This document shows, in pieces, positions 17,816 through 26,373 of a stretch of 64,000 bases of DNA. Under the pieces are notes generated by a model. The model saw only the letters and a program-made list of their open reading frames with translations, made no database searches and was not told the DNA's origin. A program made the translations under genes and the position numbers. Source of the DNA: Paenibacillus algicola (lineage in GTDB: Bacteria; Bacillota; Bacilli; Paenibacillales; Paenibacillaceae); NCBI RefSeq assembly GCF_005577435.1, contig NZ_CP040396.1, forward strand, positions 2,352,501-2,416,500, in the 5' to 3' direction. Position 1 is the stretch's first letter; every line of letters starts with the position of its first letter.

Positions 17816-18629
17816 GGTCTTCACCTCCAAGCACTTGTTGAAATGCCTGTGACAGCTTCTGTTTCGTCGAGATCAGGTACCGGGTATATTCGTGCCCGGC
17901 ATGGTCAAATAGCTCTGAAGTCTTTCCGGCCTCCACAATGTGCCCCTTCTTCATGACGAGCATATCGTCGGCCAGCTTCTGGACCATGCCCAGATCGTGG
18001 GACACCAGAATCATGGAGCATCCCAGCTCCTGCTGAAGCAGCGACAGCTGCTCCATGACCTCAAACCGCGAGATCGTGTCCAGCGCCGTTGTCGGCTCAT
18101 CTGCCACAATTAATTCCGGCTTCAGCACAAGCCCAAGGGCAATCATCATCCGCTGCAGCATGCCACCGGACAGCTGATGAGGAAATTTCTGAAGCGTATC
18201 CTCCGGCTGATTCAGCATGACCTTGCGCATCGCGTCACTCATCTGCTTAAAAGCCTCCTGCTTCCCCCATCCAAAATGCTGCTTCAGCACATCCTTCACA
18301 TGATGTCCCACGGCTCTCGACGGATCGAAGGCGCTCATCCCTTGCTGCAGAATCATGTACATATGACGTCCCCGCATGCTCCTCATCTGGGAACGGGACT
18401 GCTTATTCAGATCAAGACCCTTGAACATCATCGTTCCCGAATGAGCTAAGCTTGAGGGATTCAGCTTCATAATCGATTTGCAGGTCAAGGATTTGCCGCT
18501 GCCGCTTTCACCGACGATGGCAAGACAGCTGCCTTCCCTCACGGAAAAAGAACTGCCATGAACGAGCATCTGCTCGCTGTGCCGATCCCAGATCTGGAGC
18601 TTGTCGACGGTCAGTATATCCGGGCTCAT
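17790..18629 (-). CDS. cntD: metallophore ABC importer ATP-binding protein CntD
   Basis: A 279-residue DppD-like ATPase. Walker A is GESGSGKSLTCKS, signature LSGGMLQRMMIALG, Walker B LIVADEPTTALD, and the H-loop is VSHDLG. Its ATG overlaps the cntC stop as ATGA and follows AAGGAGAGG. It pairs with CntF as the cytoplasmic motor of the importer. By family alone it could serve nickel or peptides; its place behind the metallophore synthesis genes and cntABC decides the call. Confidence 0.91.
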   Translation of the reverse strand: MSPDILTVDKLQIWDRHSEQMLVHGSSFSVREGSCLAIVGESGSGKSLTCKSIMKLNPSSLAHSGTMMFKGLDLNKQSRSQMRSMRGRHMYMILQQGMSAFDPSRAVGHHVKDVLKQHFGWGKQEAFKQMSDAMRKVMLNQPEDTLQKFPHQLSGGMLQRMMIALGLVLKPELIVADEPTTALDTISRFEVMEQLSLLQQELGCSMILVSHDLGMVQKLADDMLVMKKGHIVEAGKTSELFDHAGHEYTRYLISTKQKLSQAFQQVLGGEDRAGSPVHT

Positions 18630-19531
18630 CCAGCCACCTCTCCTTTCGCGAGACGCTGATTTCCAGTCGCCGTACTGGCTTCCGGTACCGCTCCATTCGT
18701 ACTGAGCTGGGGATTTAATGCCTTCTGCAGTGCATCTGCAAGGAATTGTACAGAAGATACCGTAATGATAATGGCCAGGGCAGGAGCGATCACAAATTCC
18801 GGCTTCGTAAACAGAACATCCCGAACCTCATTCAGCATCATCCCCCACTCGGCATGAGGGGCCTGAATGCCAAGGCCGAGAAAAGAGAAGCCGGAGATCT
18901 GCAGGATCATGGAGCCAAAGGAGCCGCTAGCAGCAACAGCGAAATCCGGCAGGGTCACCGGAATGATATGCTTGGTCATAATCTTGGATGTGGGCACTCC
19001 TATAACCTTGGCAAACTTCACATACTCTGATTCGGTGTATTGCAGCACGGAAGCGCGCACAACTCGCGCGAACCAGGCCCATTTTAACAGGATAAAGGCA
19101 AGCAGAATGTTCTCCATCCCCACGCCCAGCATGCCGACAATAGCTAAAGTCATTACCGTGCCGGGAAAAGAAAGCACAACATCACAGGCGCCCATAATAA
19201 CGGCCTCTGTTTTACCCCTCAGAATACCGGACACCAGACCGAGCAGGGCGCCGAACAGAGCAGAAAGAAGCAAAGTCCCAAACACCCAGATCACACTGGG
19301 GCGAATGCCATAAATGAGCCGTGACAAAATACATCGTCCAAGATGGTCGTTCCCGAGCCAATGCTCCATCGAGCTGCCGGCATACCGGAGGCTCATATTC
19401 ACTTCATACGGATCATGGGGGGCAAAGAAGGGCGCAAAGGCCCCGGCTGTCATAATCAGGGTAATTACACCCAGTGACAGAGCCGCAAGAGGATCACTCA
19501 GCAGGCGCTTCAGCCTTAACCTCATATTCAT
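18626..19531 (-). CDS. cntC: metallophore ABC importer permease CntC
   Basis: A 301-residue DppC-like permease with an N-terminal membrane segment (LAALSLGVITLIMTAGAF), the family block LGNDHLGRCILSRLIYGIR at about 65-83, and five further segments. The EAA loop reads AKVIGVPTSKIMTKHIIP. The start is the ATG at 19531 (MNMRLRLKR), seven bases after GAGGGGATG and just past the cntB stop. A longer frame running back over cntB is rejected. It forms a heterodimeric channel with CntB. Confidence 0.91.
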   Translation of the reverse strand: MNMRLRLKRLLSDPLAALSLGVITLIMTAGAFAPFFAPHDPYEVNMSLRYAGSSMEHWLGNDHLGRCILSRLIYGIRPSVIWVFGTLLLSALFGALLGLVSGILRGKTEAVIMGACDVVLSFPGTVMTLAIVGMLGVGMENILLAFILLKWAWFARVVRASVLQYTESEYVKFAKVIGVPTSKIMTKHIIPVTLPDFAVAASGSFGSMILQISGFSFLGLGIQAPHAEWGMMLNEVRDVLFTKPEFVIAPALAIIITVSSVQFLADALQKALNPQLSTNGAVPEASTATGNQRLAKGEVAG

Positions 19532-19535
19532 GCAG

Positions 19536-20468
19536 CTACATCCCCTCTCTGGATTTCGGATTGAGCACAGCATTAATCGTGTCGGAGAACGTATTAAAGA
19601 TGACAAAAGCCGCAGCCAGCACGAGCACAAAGGCTTGAATAACCGGGAAATCTCGGCCAAGGATGGCCCGAACGCTCAAGCTGCCTAGACCCGGCCATGC
19701 AAAAATATTTTCGACCACCACCGTGCTGCCGAGAATAATCGGCACCGCCATACAGAATACCGATACCGCCACCTGTAGTGAATTTCTTAATACGCTCAAG
19801 ATAATTTTGGATTCCGGAAGCCCACATGCTCTGCCGTAAAGCACGTAATTTTGGTTCAGATTGTTAAGCATTGAGGTCCGAATGACGCGGAAATAAAGTC
19901 CGGCATAGGTCGTTGTAATGATGATGACAGGAAGCACATAGCTTTGGATGGAATCCATTCCGCTTGTGGGGAGCAGATCCAGTCGAATCGAGAACAACCA
20001 GATCAGCAGCGCAGCGAGTGCATAAGCCGGCATCGCAGTCAGAAAGAAAGAGACTGACCGCACCGAATGATCTACCCATGAGCCCGCTTTAAGCGCACAG
20101 ATTACGCCAAGCACAATGGACAGCGTCACAATCGCCACCATGGACACGAGCGTGAGCTTAAGTGTGTTCCACAGCGCCGGACTAAGCATCGACCATACGG
20201 TTTGCCCTGTAACATAGGAATCGCCGAAATCTAGCTTCAGACAGGACAGCAGCCAATCTCCGAAGCGCAGCAGAAAGGGGCGGTCAAGCCCCAGCCTCTG
20301 CTCTGTTTCGATAATCAGCTCTTCTGTAATAACCGGTACCCCTTGTGCCTGTAGGACGACCTGCGCCGGCTTCATCGGTGATAAATGGATCAGAACAAAG
20401 GTTAGAAACGAAATAATCACAAGCAGCGGAATCGACAGAATCCATCTGCGGCTAACATAACGAAGCAC
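19536..20468 (-). CDS. cntB: metallophore ABC importer permease CntB
   Basis: A 310-residue DppB-like permease with six membrane segments. The N-terminal VSRRWILSIPLLVIISFLTF and the downstream block LGLDRPFLLRFGDWL are typical. The EAA loop is YGRACGLPESKIILSVLRNS and the C-terminal turn is ENIFAWPGLGSLSVRAI. The start is GTG at 20468 with AAAGGAGG six bases upstream. It partners CntC in passing the metal complex across the membrane. Confidence 0.91.
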   Translation of the reverse strand: MLRYVSRRWILSIPLLVIISFLTFVLIHLSPMKPAQVVLQAQGVPVITEELIIETEQRLGLDRPFLLRFGDWLLSCLKLDFGDSYVTGQTVWSMLSPALWNTLKLTLVSMVAIVTLSIVLGVICALKAGSWVDHSVRSVSFFLTAMPAYALAALLIWLFSIRLDLLPTSGMDSIQSYVLPVIIITTTYAGLYFRVIRTSMLNNLNQNYVLYGRACGLPESKIILSVLRNSLQVAVSVFCMAVPIILGSTVVVENIFAWPGLGSLSVRAILGRDFPVIQAFVLVLAAAFVIFNTFSDTINAVLNPKSREGM

Positions 20469-20491
20469 AGCAATCCTCCTTTAGCCGTTCA

Positions 20492-22114
20492 TTATTTGAA
20501 GCTCATCCGCTCAAATGGCAGCTCGAACTGCGTCTGCTTGAATGCAAGTCCGGTTAAGTCGCTTGGGGCAAGAACCGTTACACTTCCGTGTGTCAGAGGG
20601 ATAAACACCGCTTCTTCATGAACCATGTTCAAAATGTCGGCATATAGCGCTTTCGCTTCGGATTCCTCTTGCGCGGCCCGAGCCTGTTCGATCTTGGAGT
20701 ACAGGACATCTGCGTCCTTCATTCCTTTCGTCGTATGCAGATACGAGGATTCCAGGGCAAATGCGGCGATCGTGCTCTGCGGGTCGTACGCAAGTCCCCA
20801 GGTTTGATTGAACAATAGGTCATACTCGCCCGTTCCGCGGCGATTGGCAATGGAAGAGGATTCTTCGCCCACCAGCTCCAGCTGCATACCGATTTCCTTC
20901 AACGTGCTTTGGATATATTCCGCCTGGATCTTCTGCGTACTGGAGTTAACGTCAAAATAAACGCTCATCGCAAGCGGCTTACCGTTCTTCGTACGTACCG
21001 CCTCACCCTCCTTCATCACCCATCCGGCTGATTCCAGCAAGGACTTGGATGTTTCCAGGTCAAATTCTCGTTTCTTAAGCGGCAGGTCGGCTGCGTACAC
21101 ATTCGCAGAGAAGAGCGCTTCTGCCGGCCCTTCAGCGCCATTCATAATCTGGCTGCTGATCGTTTCGCGATCAATGGCATGCCAGATGGCTTCCCGTACC
21201 GCCAGCTCACTAACCGGACTGTCTGTCTTGCCGCTGTTCGCTGCGATCATCTTCGTATTCATGGGCTCGCTGCGCTCCAGCTGATATTTTCCTGAGGCAA
21301 CCAGAGCCTCCATAGCTTCTTCATCCAGGCTGTCAGCACCCCGGTCATCGGTAAACACAAAGTTCACTTCACCCTTTTGCAGGGCCAGGAAGGTGGTTTC
21401 GCCGGCTGGAAGCACCTTGGAGGTGATTTTCTTGACGGCCGGTGCGCCGTTCCAGTACTGCTCGTTGGCTTCAAACACGGCATATTGGTCAACCTTATGC
21501 TCGGCAAGCTTGTAAGGGCCCGTCCCGTGGTAGCTCTGTACGCCATCCTTGGTCTCGCCATTGATAAAGCTTTTTGGAGAGATGAATACAAACGGCCGGG
21601 TCATCGCCAGCTCATTCAAGGCCGGCTGATATCCTTCCGTGAGCACGAGCTCGACAGTAAACTCATCAATGACATTGCAGCTTTCAATCCGGGTTGTCAG
21701 TCCGATCCAGGAATGCTTGGCCGCATTGCTCAAGACAGCCTCGAGGTTCTGTTTCACCGCTTCTGCATTAAACGGCTCTCCATCATGGAAGGTCACGTCC
21801 TCTCTCAGCTTGAACGTGTACACCTTGCCATCCTCAGACAGCTCCCACGATGCAGCGAGCAGCGGAGCAATTCCTTCTTGAGTGCTCTCCACCAGAGATT
21901 CGTATACAATGCCCTGTGCCGGCATGGAGCCTGCATAAAGATGGGGATTCATATCGACAATATCCTTTGCCGTTGCATATACAATCTCTTTACTCTCTTT
22001 GTTCTCTGGATTTGCTGCCTGCTTCTCGGCTTGCTCTGAAGAATTGCAGGCAGATAGCAGCACCAGGGCTGCCAGGGTTAGCATCGTTATCCAAAATGAT
22101 CTTCTTACTCTCAC
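20492..22114 (-). CDS. cntA: metallophore-binding lipoprotein CntA
   Basis: A 540-residue SBP_bac_5 (oligopeptide/nickel type) solute-binding lipoprotein. The lipobox is LLSAC with Cys23 as the predicted lipid site, so it is tethered outside the membrane and hands the metallophore-metal complex to CntBC. The family signature region is VYTFKLREDVTFHDGEPFNAE near residues 95-115. The start is GTG at 22114 with AAGGAGG seven bases upstream. It follows cntM by 27 bases. The nickel/cobalt-opine specificity is inferred from the operon. Confidence 0.92.
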   Translation of the reverse strand: MRVRRSFWITMLTLAALVLLSACNSSEQAEKQAANPENKESKEIVYATAKDIVDMNPHLYAGSMPAQGIVYESLVESTQEGIAPLLAASWELSEDGKVYTFKLREDVTFHDGEPFNAEAVKQNLEAVLSNAAKHSWIGLTTRIESCNVIDEFTVELVLTEGYQPALNELAMTRPFVFISPKSFINGETKDGVQSYHGTGPYKLAEHKVDQYAVFEANEQYWNGAPAVKKITSKVLPAGETTFLALQKGEVNFVFTDDRGADSLDEEAMEALVASGKYQLERSEPMNTKMIAANSGKTDSPVSELAVREAIWHAIDRETISSQIMNGAEGPAEALFSANVYAADLPLKKREFDLETSKSLLESAGWVMKEGEAVRTKNGKPLAMSVYFDVNSSTQKIQAEYIQSTLKEIGMQLELVGEESSSIANRRGTGEYDLLFNQTWGLAYDPQSTIAAFALESSYLHTTKGMKDADVLYSKIEQARAAQEESEAKALYADILNMVHEEAVFIPLTHGSVTVLAPSDLTGLAFKQTQFELPFERMSFK

Positions 22115-22141
22115 AGTAAATCCTCCTTGTTGTATATCTGC

Positions 22142-23449
22142 CTAAGCTTTGCTGGTTTCAGTCATTAAATCCTGGCAGATGCTGTTGATATCCTCTTGAA
22201 AGCTCTGAACATTAAACCCGCTTGAGAGCGGGAAGGCTTCATTTGCTGAAGCGGATTGGATCAGCCAGCGTTCATATGTAGCAATAAAATGATCCGCGGC
22301 CGGAGAAGGGATTCCCAGATGCTTGGCCATTCCCTGAATGATCTTGATGCGGTAATAATCCTCTTTGGGCATTCTGGGAATATCCAGCTCACCCTCTTTG
22401 TTCACATACACAGGACGGATGGGAACAGCAGAGAAATCATAATATCGTCCGTTCTCGTCAGGCTCTGAGAAAGGATCAATCAGTAACGACACATAGCGCA
22501 CGTACAGTAAATATTGCTGGTGAATCGGCTCCAGAGCAGGAAATTGCTCAATATCCTGTCTGCTGAGGCTCTCGGGGCGTACCGGATAATTATCATCGGT
22601 CATAAATTGCAGTAGATTCATGCCGGATAAGCCGAGCTTCGATAAGAGCCCCTCAATCTCATGCCAATACGCAAGCATTCCTGATATCAGATCCTGGGTG
22701 ATCGGTCCTTCCGGGAACATTTTGTACACATATCTCTGCGGCTGGGGCTTCTCAAAAATAGCAGAAAGCGTAACATCATTCATGAACAGCGGCGGATGGA
22801 CAATTAACGAAAGATTGCGAGTTTCCGCTTCCAGCGGTGAAGACAGCCGAACCAAATCCACCCCCAGATTGCGATACATCTCTGTTAGATGAGGTATGAT
22901 CACAGAATTGGAGTCTGTGGAGCTGATATACAGTCTCTTCTTCACTGCAGCGGTCAGAACCTGATGTCCCGGCGATCCGCTTTCCCAGCGGGTATCCCCA
23001 AGGTAGGTGGAGAAGCTGATAATCTCAGCCGCACTTCCACTGCTCCGTACATAACGCTGAACCAGTCGGTTGGAGCCAAAGGTTGGCGACAGCAGCACGA
23101 TGGTTGTCAGCGAGCTTAGCACCTGCGGTGGAATTTGCTTCAGCACCTGAAGGTAAGCGTCTGTAGTCACCGACAGGATGAGAATATCCCACGTTCCCGT
23201 AATGGTCTCATAGCCCTGAAACACTTGATCCAGGCAGCATTCTCCGGCTAATCGGCTGTGAGCTGGATTCTGTACCTTTACCGCAATGCATGAAGAGCTT
23301 GCCTTTAGAGATGCATAAAAGCCTTCAGACCGCAGCGACATCCTCCCGGCAATACCGGTGATGACATGTCCAGCATGCTTCATCATGACGGCCAGCTGAA
23401 TGGAGGCGGGGCCTGTTCCTGCAATCAAGACGCGGTTAACATGATCCAT
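22142..23449 (-). CDS. cntM: opine dehydrogenase CntM (last step of staphylopine-type metallophore synthesis)
   Basis: About 435 residues. It would reductively condense an aminobutyryl-histidine intermediate with an alpha-keto acid. The NAD(P) fold opens VLIAGTGPASIQLA. Arg36 in GIAGRMS corresponds to Arg33 of S. aureus CntM, reported to favour NADPH. Asp152 in STYLGDTR corresponds to Asp150, reported to select pyruvate over alpha-ketoglutarate. Family blocks HPPLFMNDVTLSAIF and DPFSEPDENGRYYDFSAVP are intact. The start is the ATG at 23449, six bases after GTGGAG; a longer frame into cntL is rejected. It overlaps the end of cntL by 14 bases. Confidence 0.95.
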   Translation of the reverse strand: MDHVNRVLIAGTGPASIQLAVMMKHAGHVITGIAGRMSLRSEGFYASLKASSSCIAVKVQNPAHSRLAGECCLDQVFQGYETITGTWDILILSVTTDAYLQVLKQIPPQVLSSLTTIVLLSPTFGSNRLVQRYVRSSGSAAEIISFSTYLGDTRWESGSPGHQVLTAAVKKRLYISSTDSNSVIIPHLTEMYRNLGVDLVRLSSPLEAETRNLSLIVHPPLFMNDVTLSAIFEKPQPQRYVYKMFPEGPITQDLISGMLAYWHEIEGLLSKLGLSGMNLLQFMTDDNYPVRPESLSRQDIEQFPALEPIHQQYLLYVRYVSLLIDPFSEPDENGRYYDFSAVPIRPVYVNKEGELDIPRMPKEDYYRIKIIQGMAKHLGIPSPAADHFIATYERWLIQSASANEAFPLSSGFNVQSFQEDINSICQDLMTETSKA

Positions 23450-24281
23450 GGAATTCTCCACGCGCTGAGCTGAATGCGGTGACAGCTGCGCTTTTCCGGT
23501 ACAATGCCGTCTCAAACACCTGACCCGGCTGACGAACCTGCTCCGAGAGCGTCCATAGCGCCGGACTGACTTCCAGCAGCGGGTAATTAAATAATGATTT
23601 CAATCCGTTTCCATACCGCATGGCGATGATCACATCGGGATTCGTTAGATCATGAAGCTGCTGCAGAAGATCAAACTTCTCCGGAATCGTAGACGCAAAT
23701 ATAATGTGCGTGGCCTCCCGGGTGAAGCTGAGCTGATCCACGGTAAGCTGCTCGATCTGGATTTCTCTGCACTCCAGCTTTTGCAGTACCTGCACAGCAA
23801 GGCGGTTGGCTTCAGCATCGATGTCAATGCCGACTACCTGTGCACCTGTCCGCCGCTGAATCAATAAAGGAGTCATCGGAAAGGCACCAGAACCGATCAT
23901 TAGCACCTTGGAATGCTTGTTCATGCCAGCACCTTGAAACTCTGCTTCAATACAGTCTTCAATGTTATGAAAGTAGTCTGCAATATCAGGACGGTTTTCC
24001 AGCCAGGCTCTTGCCCGATGCTTCTCCATGGCCCATACACAATGACAAGCTTCCTGCCGCAAATCTTCCGCCAGCTCTTTGAAATGCATCGTTTGCTCAG
24101 GCATGGCGCCCCAGGCGGCCTCGTGATCTGGATGAACGATAAACGCAGTATACTGCCCGATCGTCTCTTCCATCTCACTATAGCTTTGATCGTTAAGCTC
24201 GAAGGCCTTGTTCAATTGACGGAAGCGGGATAAAAAAGATTCCATTTGCTGCTGTAATGAGTCTTTTTCGACCGAAATCAT
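23436..24281 (-). CDS. cntL: nicotianamine-synthase-like aminobutyryltransferase CntL
   Basis: A 281-residue nicotianamine synthase family protein that would transfer an aminobutyrate unit from S-adenosylmethionine onto histidine. The SAM-binding motif is KVLMIGSGAFPMTPLLIQR (about residues 124-142), followed by VVGIDIDAEANRLA and IIFASTIPEKFDLL, all typical of bacterial CntL. The ATG has AAAGGAGA eight bases upstream. It lies 35 bases after cntK and overlaps cntM. With CntK upstream the acceptor is probably D-histidine. Confidence 0.95.
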   Translation of the reverse strand: MISVEKDSLQQQMESFLSRFRQLNKAFELNDQSYSEMEETIGQYTAFIVHPDHEAAWGAMPEQTMHFKELAEDLRQEACHCVWAMEKHRARAWLENRPDIADYFHNIEDCIEAEFQGAGMNKHSKVLMIGSGAFPMTPLLIQRRTGAQVVGIDIDAEANRLAVQVLQKLECREIQIEQLTVDQLSFTREATHIIFASTIPEKFDLLQQLHDLTNPDVIIAMRYGNGLKSLFNYPLLEVSPALWTLSEQVRQPGQVFETALYRKSAAVTAFSSARGEFHGSC

Positions 24282-24316
24282 ATGGCGGATCTCCTTTCGT
24301 TGAACAGCTTGCCAGG

Positions 24317-25147
24317 TTAGATATACGCTGTTCCGGACGCAGAAATATGTACCTGCCCCTGAATGGCCAGGCGGGTAATTTGCCGATTTTCAATCTGAGC
24401 CCAAACCTCCATGGTTCCTCCAGGCTGCTTGATCTGAGTATGTATATGACGCTGTTGTTGCCTTGCAAGCCAGGCGCCTACCGCAGCGGCTCCCGAGCCG
24501 CAGCCCCGCTCCCACACCAGGCTACTGGCAGCCGGTATGTATACGAGCGGCTCCATCTCCTGCGTATCCGGGCAGTAAAGCATAATCCCGACGGCCTGCT
24601 CATCGCAGGTGGCTGCTAAAGACTGTACTGCCTGTTCAGCAATAGATCGTAAATTCACTTCTCCAGGGGCAACCTCAAGGATCGCGTGGCAAATGCCAGG
24701 GTAGCGAACCAGGGCAGCAGAAATCGTGAGTGCTGATTCACGAAGCAACAGAACTGATGGCTCGATACTTAACGGCGGCGGCAGCTCCAGCCTGCAGGTA
24801 TATCCAGGAGCCGCATCTGCCGTAACCCTGCACGATAGCAGTTGATCTGCACCAGACACCTCCAGTGGAATGTCAAGACTGCGCCCCAGCGGCAGATTCC
24901 ATTTCCATGCCATCACCGCTGCCAGTGACATCGCCGCATTACCGCAAAATTCCCCGGACATCATCTGCAGTCTGGCCCAGGCCTCCTGACCTTCAGCTTG
25001 CTCAATAAACCCGACCTGCTCTGCAAAAACATGATCATAGGACATCATGCGCTGTGCCACTTGTCCGTAATCCTCGCGGCCGTGACGGCTCTCTACGAGG
25101 ATCGTCATATTCTGGGTGGGATTCGTCTTAATAAACTTGACCTCCAT
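24317..25147 (-). CDS. cntK: histidine racemase CntK (diaminopimelate-epimerase fold)
   Basis: A 276-residue two-lobed epimerase related to DapF. Two catalytic cysteines are present: Cys68 in SGEFCGNAAMS and Cys216 in WERGCGSGAAAVG. They are the acid/base pair that would convert L- to D-histidine for metallophore synthesis. A true DapF would normally sit with lysine genes; here it starts the cnt operon exactly as in Staphylococcus. It is the first gene after a promoter with Fur-like and Zur-like boxes. Its presence separates this system from the two-enzyme pseudopaline/yersinopine types. Confidence 0.93.
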   Translation of the reverse strand: MEVKFIKTNPTQNMTILVESRHGREDYGQVAQRMMSYDHVFAEQVGFIEQAEGQEAWARLQMMSGEFCGNAAMSLAAVMAWKWNLPLGRSLDIPLEVSGADQLLSCRVTADAAPGYTCRLELPPPLSIEPSVLLLRESALTISAALVRYPGICHAILEVAPGEVNLRSIAEQAVQSLAATCDEQAVGIMLYCPDTQEMEPLVYIPAASSLVWERGCGSGAAAVGAWLARQQQRHIHTQIKQPGGTMEVWAQIENRQITRLAIQGQVHISASGTAYI

Positions 25148-25201
25148 TTCTAACTCTTTCCCCCCTATTCCCCGTATAAATATATTCGCCGCTGTCTAAG
25201 A

Positions 25202-25216
25202 TAGTAATCTTTACGA
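25202..25216 (-). promoter_or_regulatory. Zur-like box at the cnt transcription start
   Basis: TAGTAATCTTTACGA, or TCGTAAAGATTACTA on the minus strand, closely follows the Bacillus Zur 7-1-7 pattern TCGTAATNATTACGA. It lies just downstream of the -10 box, over the start site. Zinc-dependent repression is inferred. Confidence 0.6.
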
Positions 25217-25225
25217 TTAACAATA

Positions 25226-25254
25226 ACTATAATGACAGTGATTACCATTGTCAA
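25226..25254 (-). promoter_or_regulatory. sigma-A-type promoter of the cnt operon
   Basis: TTGACA (25249-25254) and TATAGT (25226-25231), read on the minus strand, are separated by exactly 17 bases. The expected transcription start is near 25218, about 70 bases before cntK. Confidence 0.82.
25233..25253 (-). promoter_or_regulatory. Fur-like box inside the cnt promoter
   Basis: TGATTACCATTGTCA at 25239-25253 matches 11 of 14 informative positions of the 7-1-7 Fur box. An outer TGACA...TGTCA symmetry spans 25233-25253. It covers the -35/-10 spacer, the expected place for repression by an iron-loaded regulator. Confidence 0.55.
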
Positions 25255-25276
25255 TCATCATTTTCTGAAAAATATT

Positions 25277-25317
25277 AAAAAAACAGCGGAGCCGATTTCA
25301 AATCAGCCTCGCTGTTC
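25277..25317 (-). terminator. stem-loop terminator between the cnt promoter and the kinase gene
   Basis: Long arms (AACAGCG...ATTT and complement, about 16 bases with few mismatches) are followed by seven T on the minus strand. No minus-strand gene lies immediately upstream, so it probably insulates the cnt promoter from antisense read-through. Confidence 0.65.
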
Positions 25318-25429
25318 TATTATTTTACCGATATAGATTCCGTGACTATTGTTTCTCCGATGAGCCATGCTTTACACTGTAAGAAATGTCTTCAGCTTCG
25401 TCAGTACACTTGAACAAGGAGCAGAATGT

Positions 25430-26260
25430 ATGCATTTATTTCACAGAATGCGGGAGTTTATGATGGCCTGGAGAGATTACCCCCTGCAGCCTGGAAGTAT
25501 GCTCCACGAACGATATCAGGTCATGTCTCTGCTTGGAGAAGGCAGCTATGGCTTGACCTATCTTTGTCACGATCAGGATTCCGGTAATCAAGTGGCCGTC
25601 AAGCAAAGCCGCCGCAGCAAGGGATCATCCTCACGCCTTCTGCTTCAGCGGGAGGCCCGGATGCTGCGGCTGCTGCATCACCCGCGGATTCCAGCTTATC
25701 TGGATTGCTTCCAAGCAGAACGCTGCGATTTTATGGTCATGACATATTTGGAAGGTAGGACACTGGAGGAGCTCATCTTTGAGCAGGGGCATACATACGG
25801 AGAAGCCGAATGCTTCGCCTTGGCTCAGCAGCTATTGGAGCTGGCTGTTCACGTTCATGATTGCGGCTTTGTACATCTGGATCTGCGAATTCCGAACGTG
25901 ATCATTCAGGGGGATGAGCTGTATCTTATTGATTTCGGGTTAAGCCGCCAGGTGGGAGAAGAACTGCCCTCCATCCATCAGAAGCACCGGCCTGCCTTCT
26001 GGCGAAAGCCTGCTGCTGCAACCGGCAGCAAGGTGGCTGATGAGACAAGCGATTTAGAGGACATCGGTCATTTCATGCTGTTCATGCTTTACTCGTCTTA
26101 CGAGCCGGAAAACGGCATAACCGCTCAGGAGTGCAGCTGGAGAGAAGAATTAGACCTTTCAACTCAAATGAGGCAGTTCCTTGACTCCCTCTTTGGGCAT
26201 TCTCACCCTTTTTCTAATTCTAGGGAAGCGTTAGCGGCAATTCGACAGCGGCAGTCATAG
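25430..26260 (+). CDS. serine/threonine protein kinase
   Basis: A 276-residue soluble Hanks-type kinase without sensor domain or membrane segment. The Gly-rich loop is LGEGSYGLTYLCHD, the ATP lysine is in VAVKQS and the Glu helix follows. The catalytic loop is FVHLDLRIPNVII, with Asp and Asn kept but the usual HRDLK altered to HLDLR. The metal loop is LIDFGLSR. The region after DFG is short and basic. The ATG at 25430 has AAGGAG eight bases upstream; upstream in-frame codons lack a site. It is divergent from cntK and followed by a tiny basic protein. Confidence 0.88.
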   Translation: MHLFHRMREFMMAWRDYPLQPGSMLHERYQVMSLLGEGSYGLTYLCHDQDSGNQVAVKQSRRSKGSSSRLLLQREARMLRLLHHPRIPAYLDCFQAERCDFMVMTYLEGRTLEELIFEQGHTYGEAECFALAQQLLELAVHVHDCGFVHLDLRIPNVIIQGDELYLIDFGLSRQVGEELPSIHQKHRPAFWRKPAAATGSKVADETSDLEDIGHFMLFMLYSSYEPENGITAQECSWREELDLSTQMRQFLDSLFGHSHPFSNSREALAAIRQRQS

Positions 26261-26373
26261 TTTGACGTTGAAAGCAGCAGCTTGATTATGATACGATGTT
26301 AGAAATTTAAGGTAATTATGACTGGTCATTATCCTTTATTCCTGCTATTCACTCGAAAGTGAGGCTGAAACAG

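Noticed and set aside
22142..23449. Bacillopaline-type CntM, as known from another Paenibacillus
   Set aside because: The selectivity position reads Asp (YLGDTR), the pyruvate form, not Ala.
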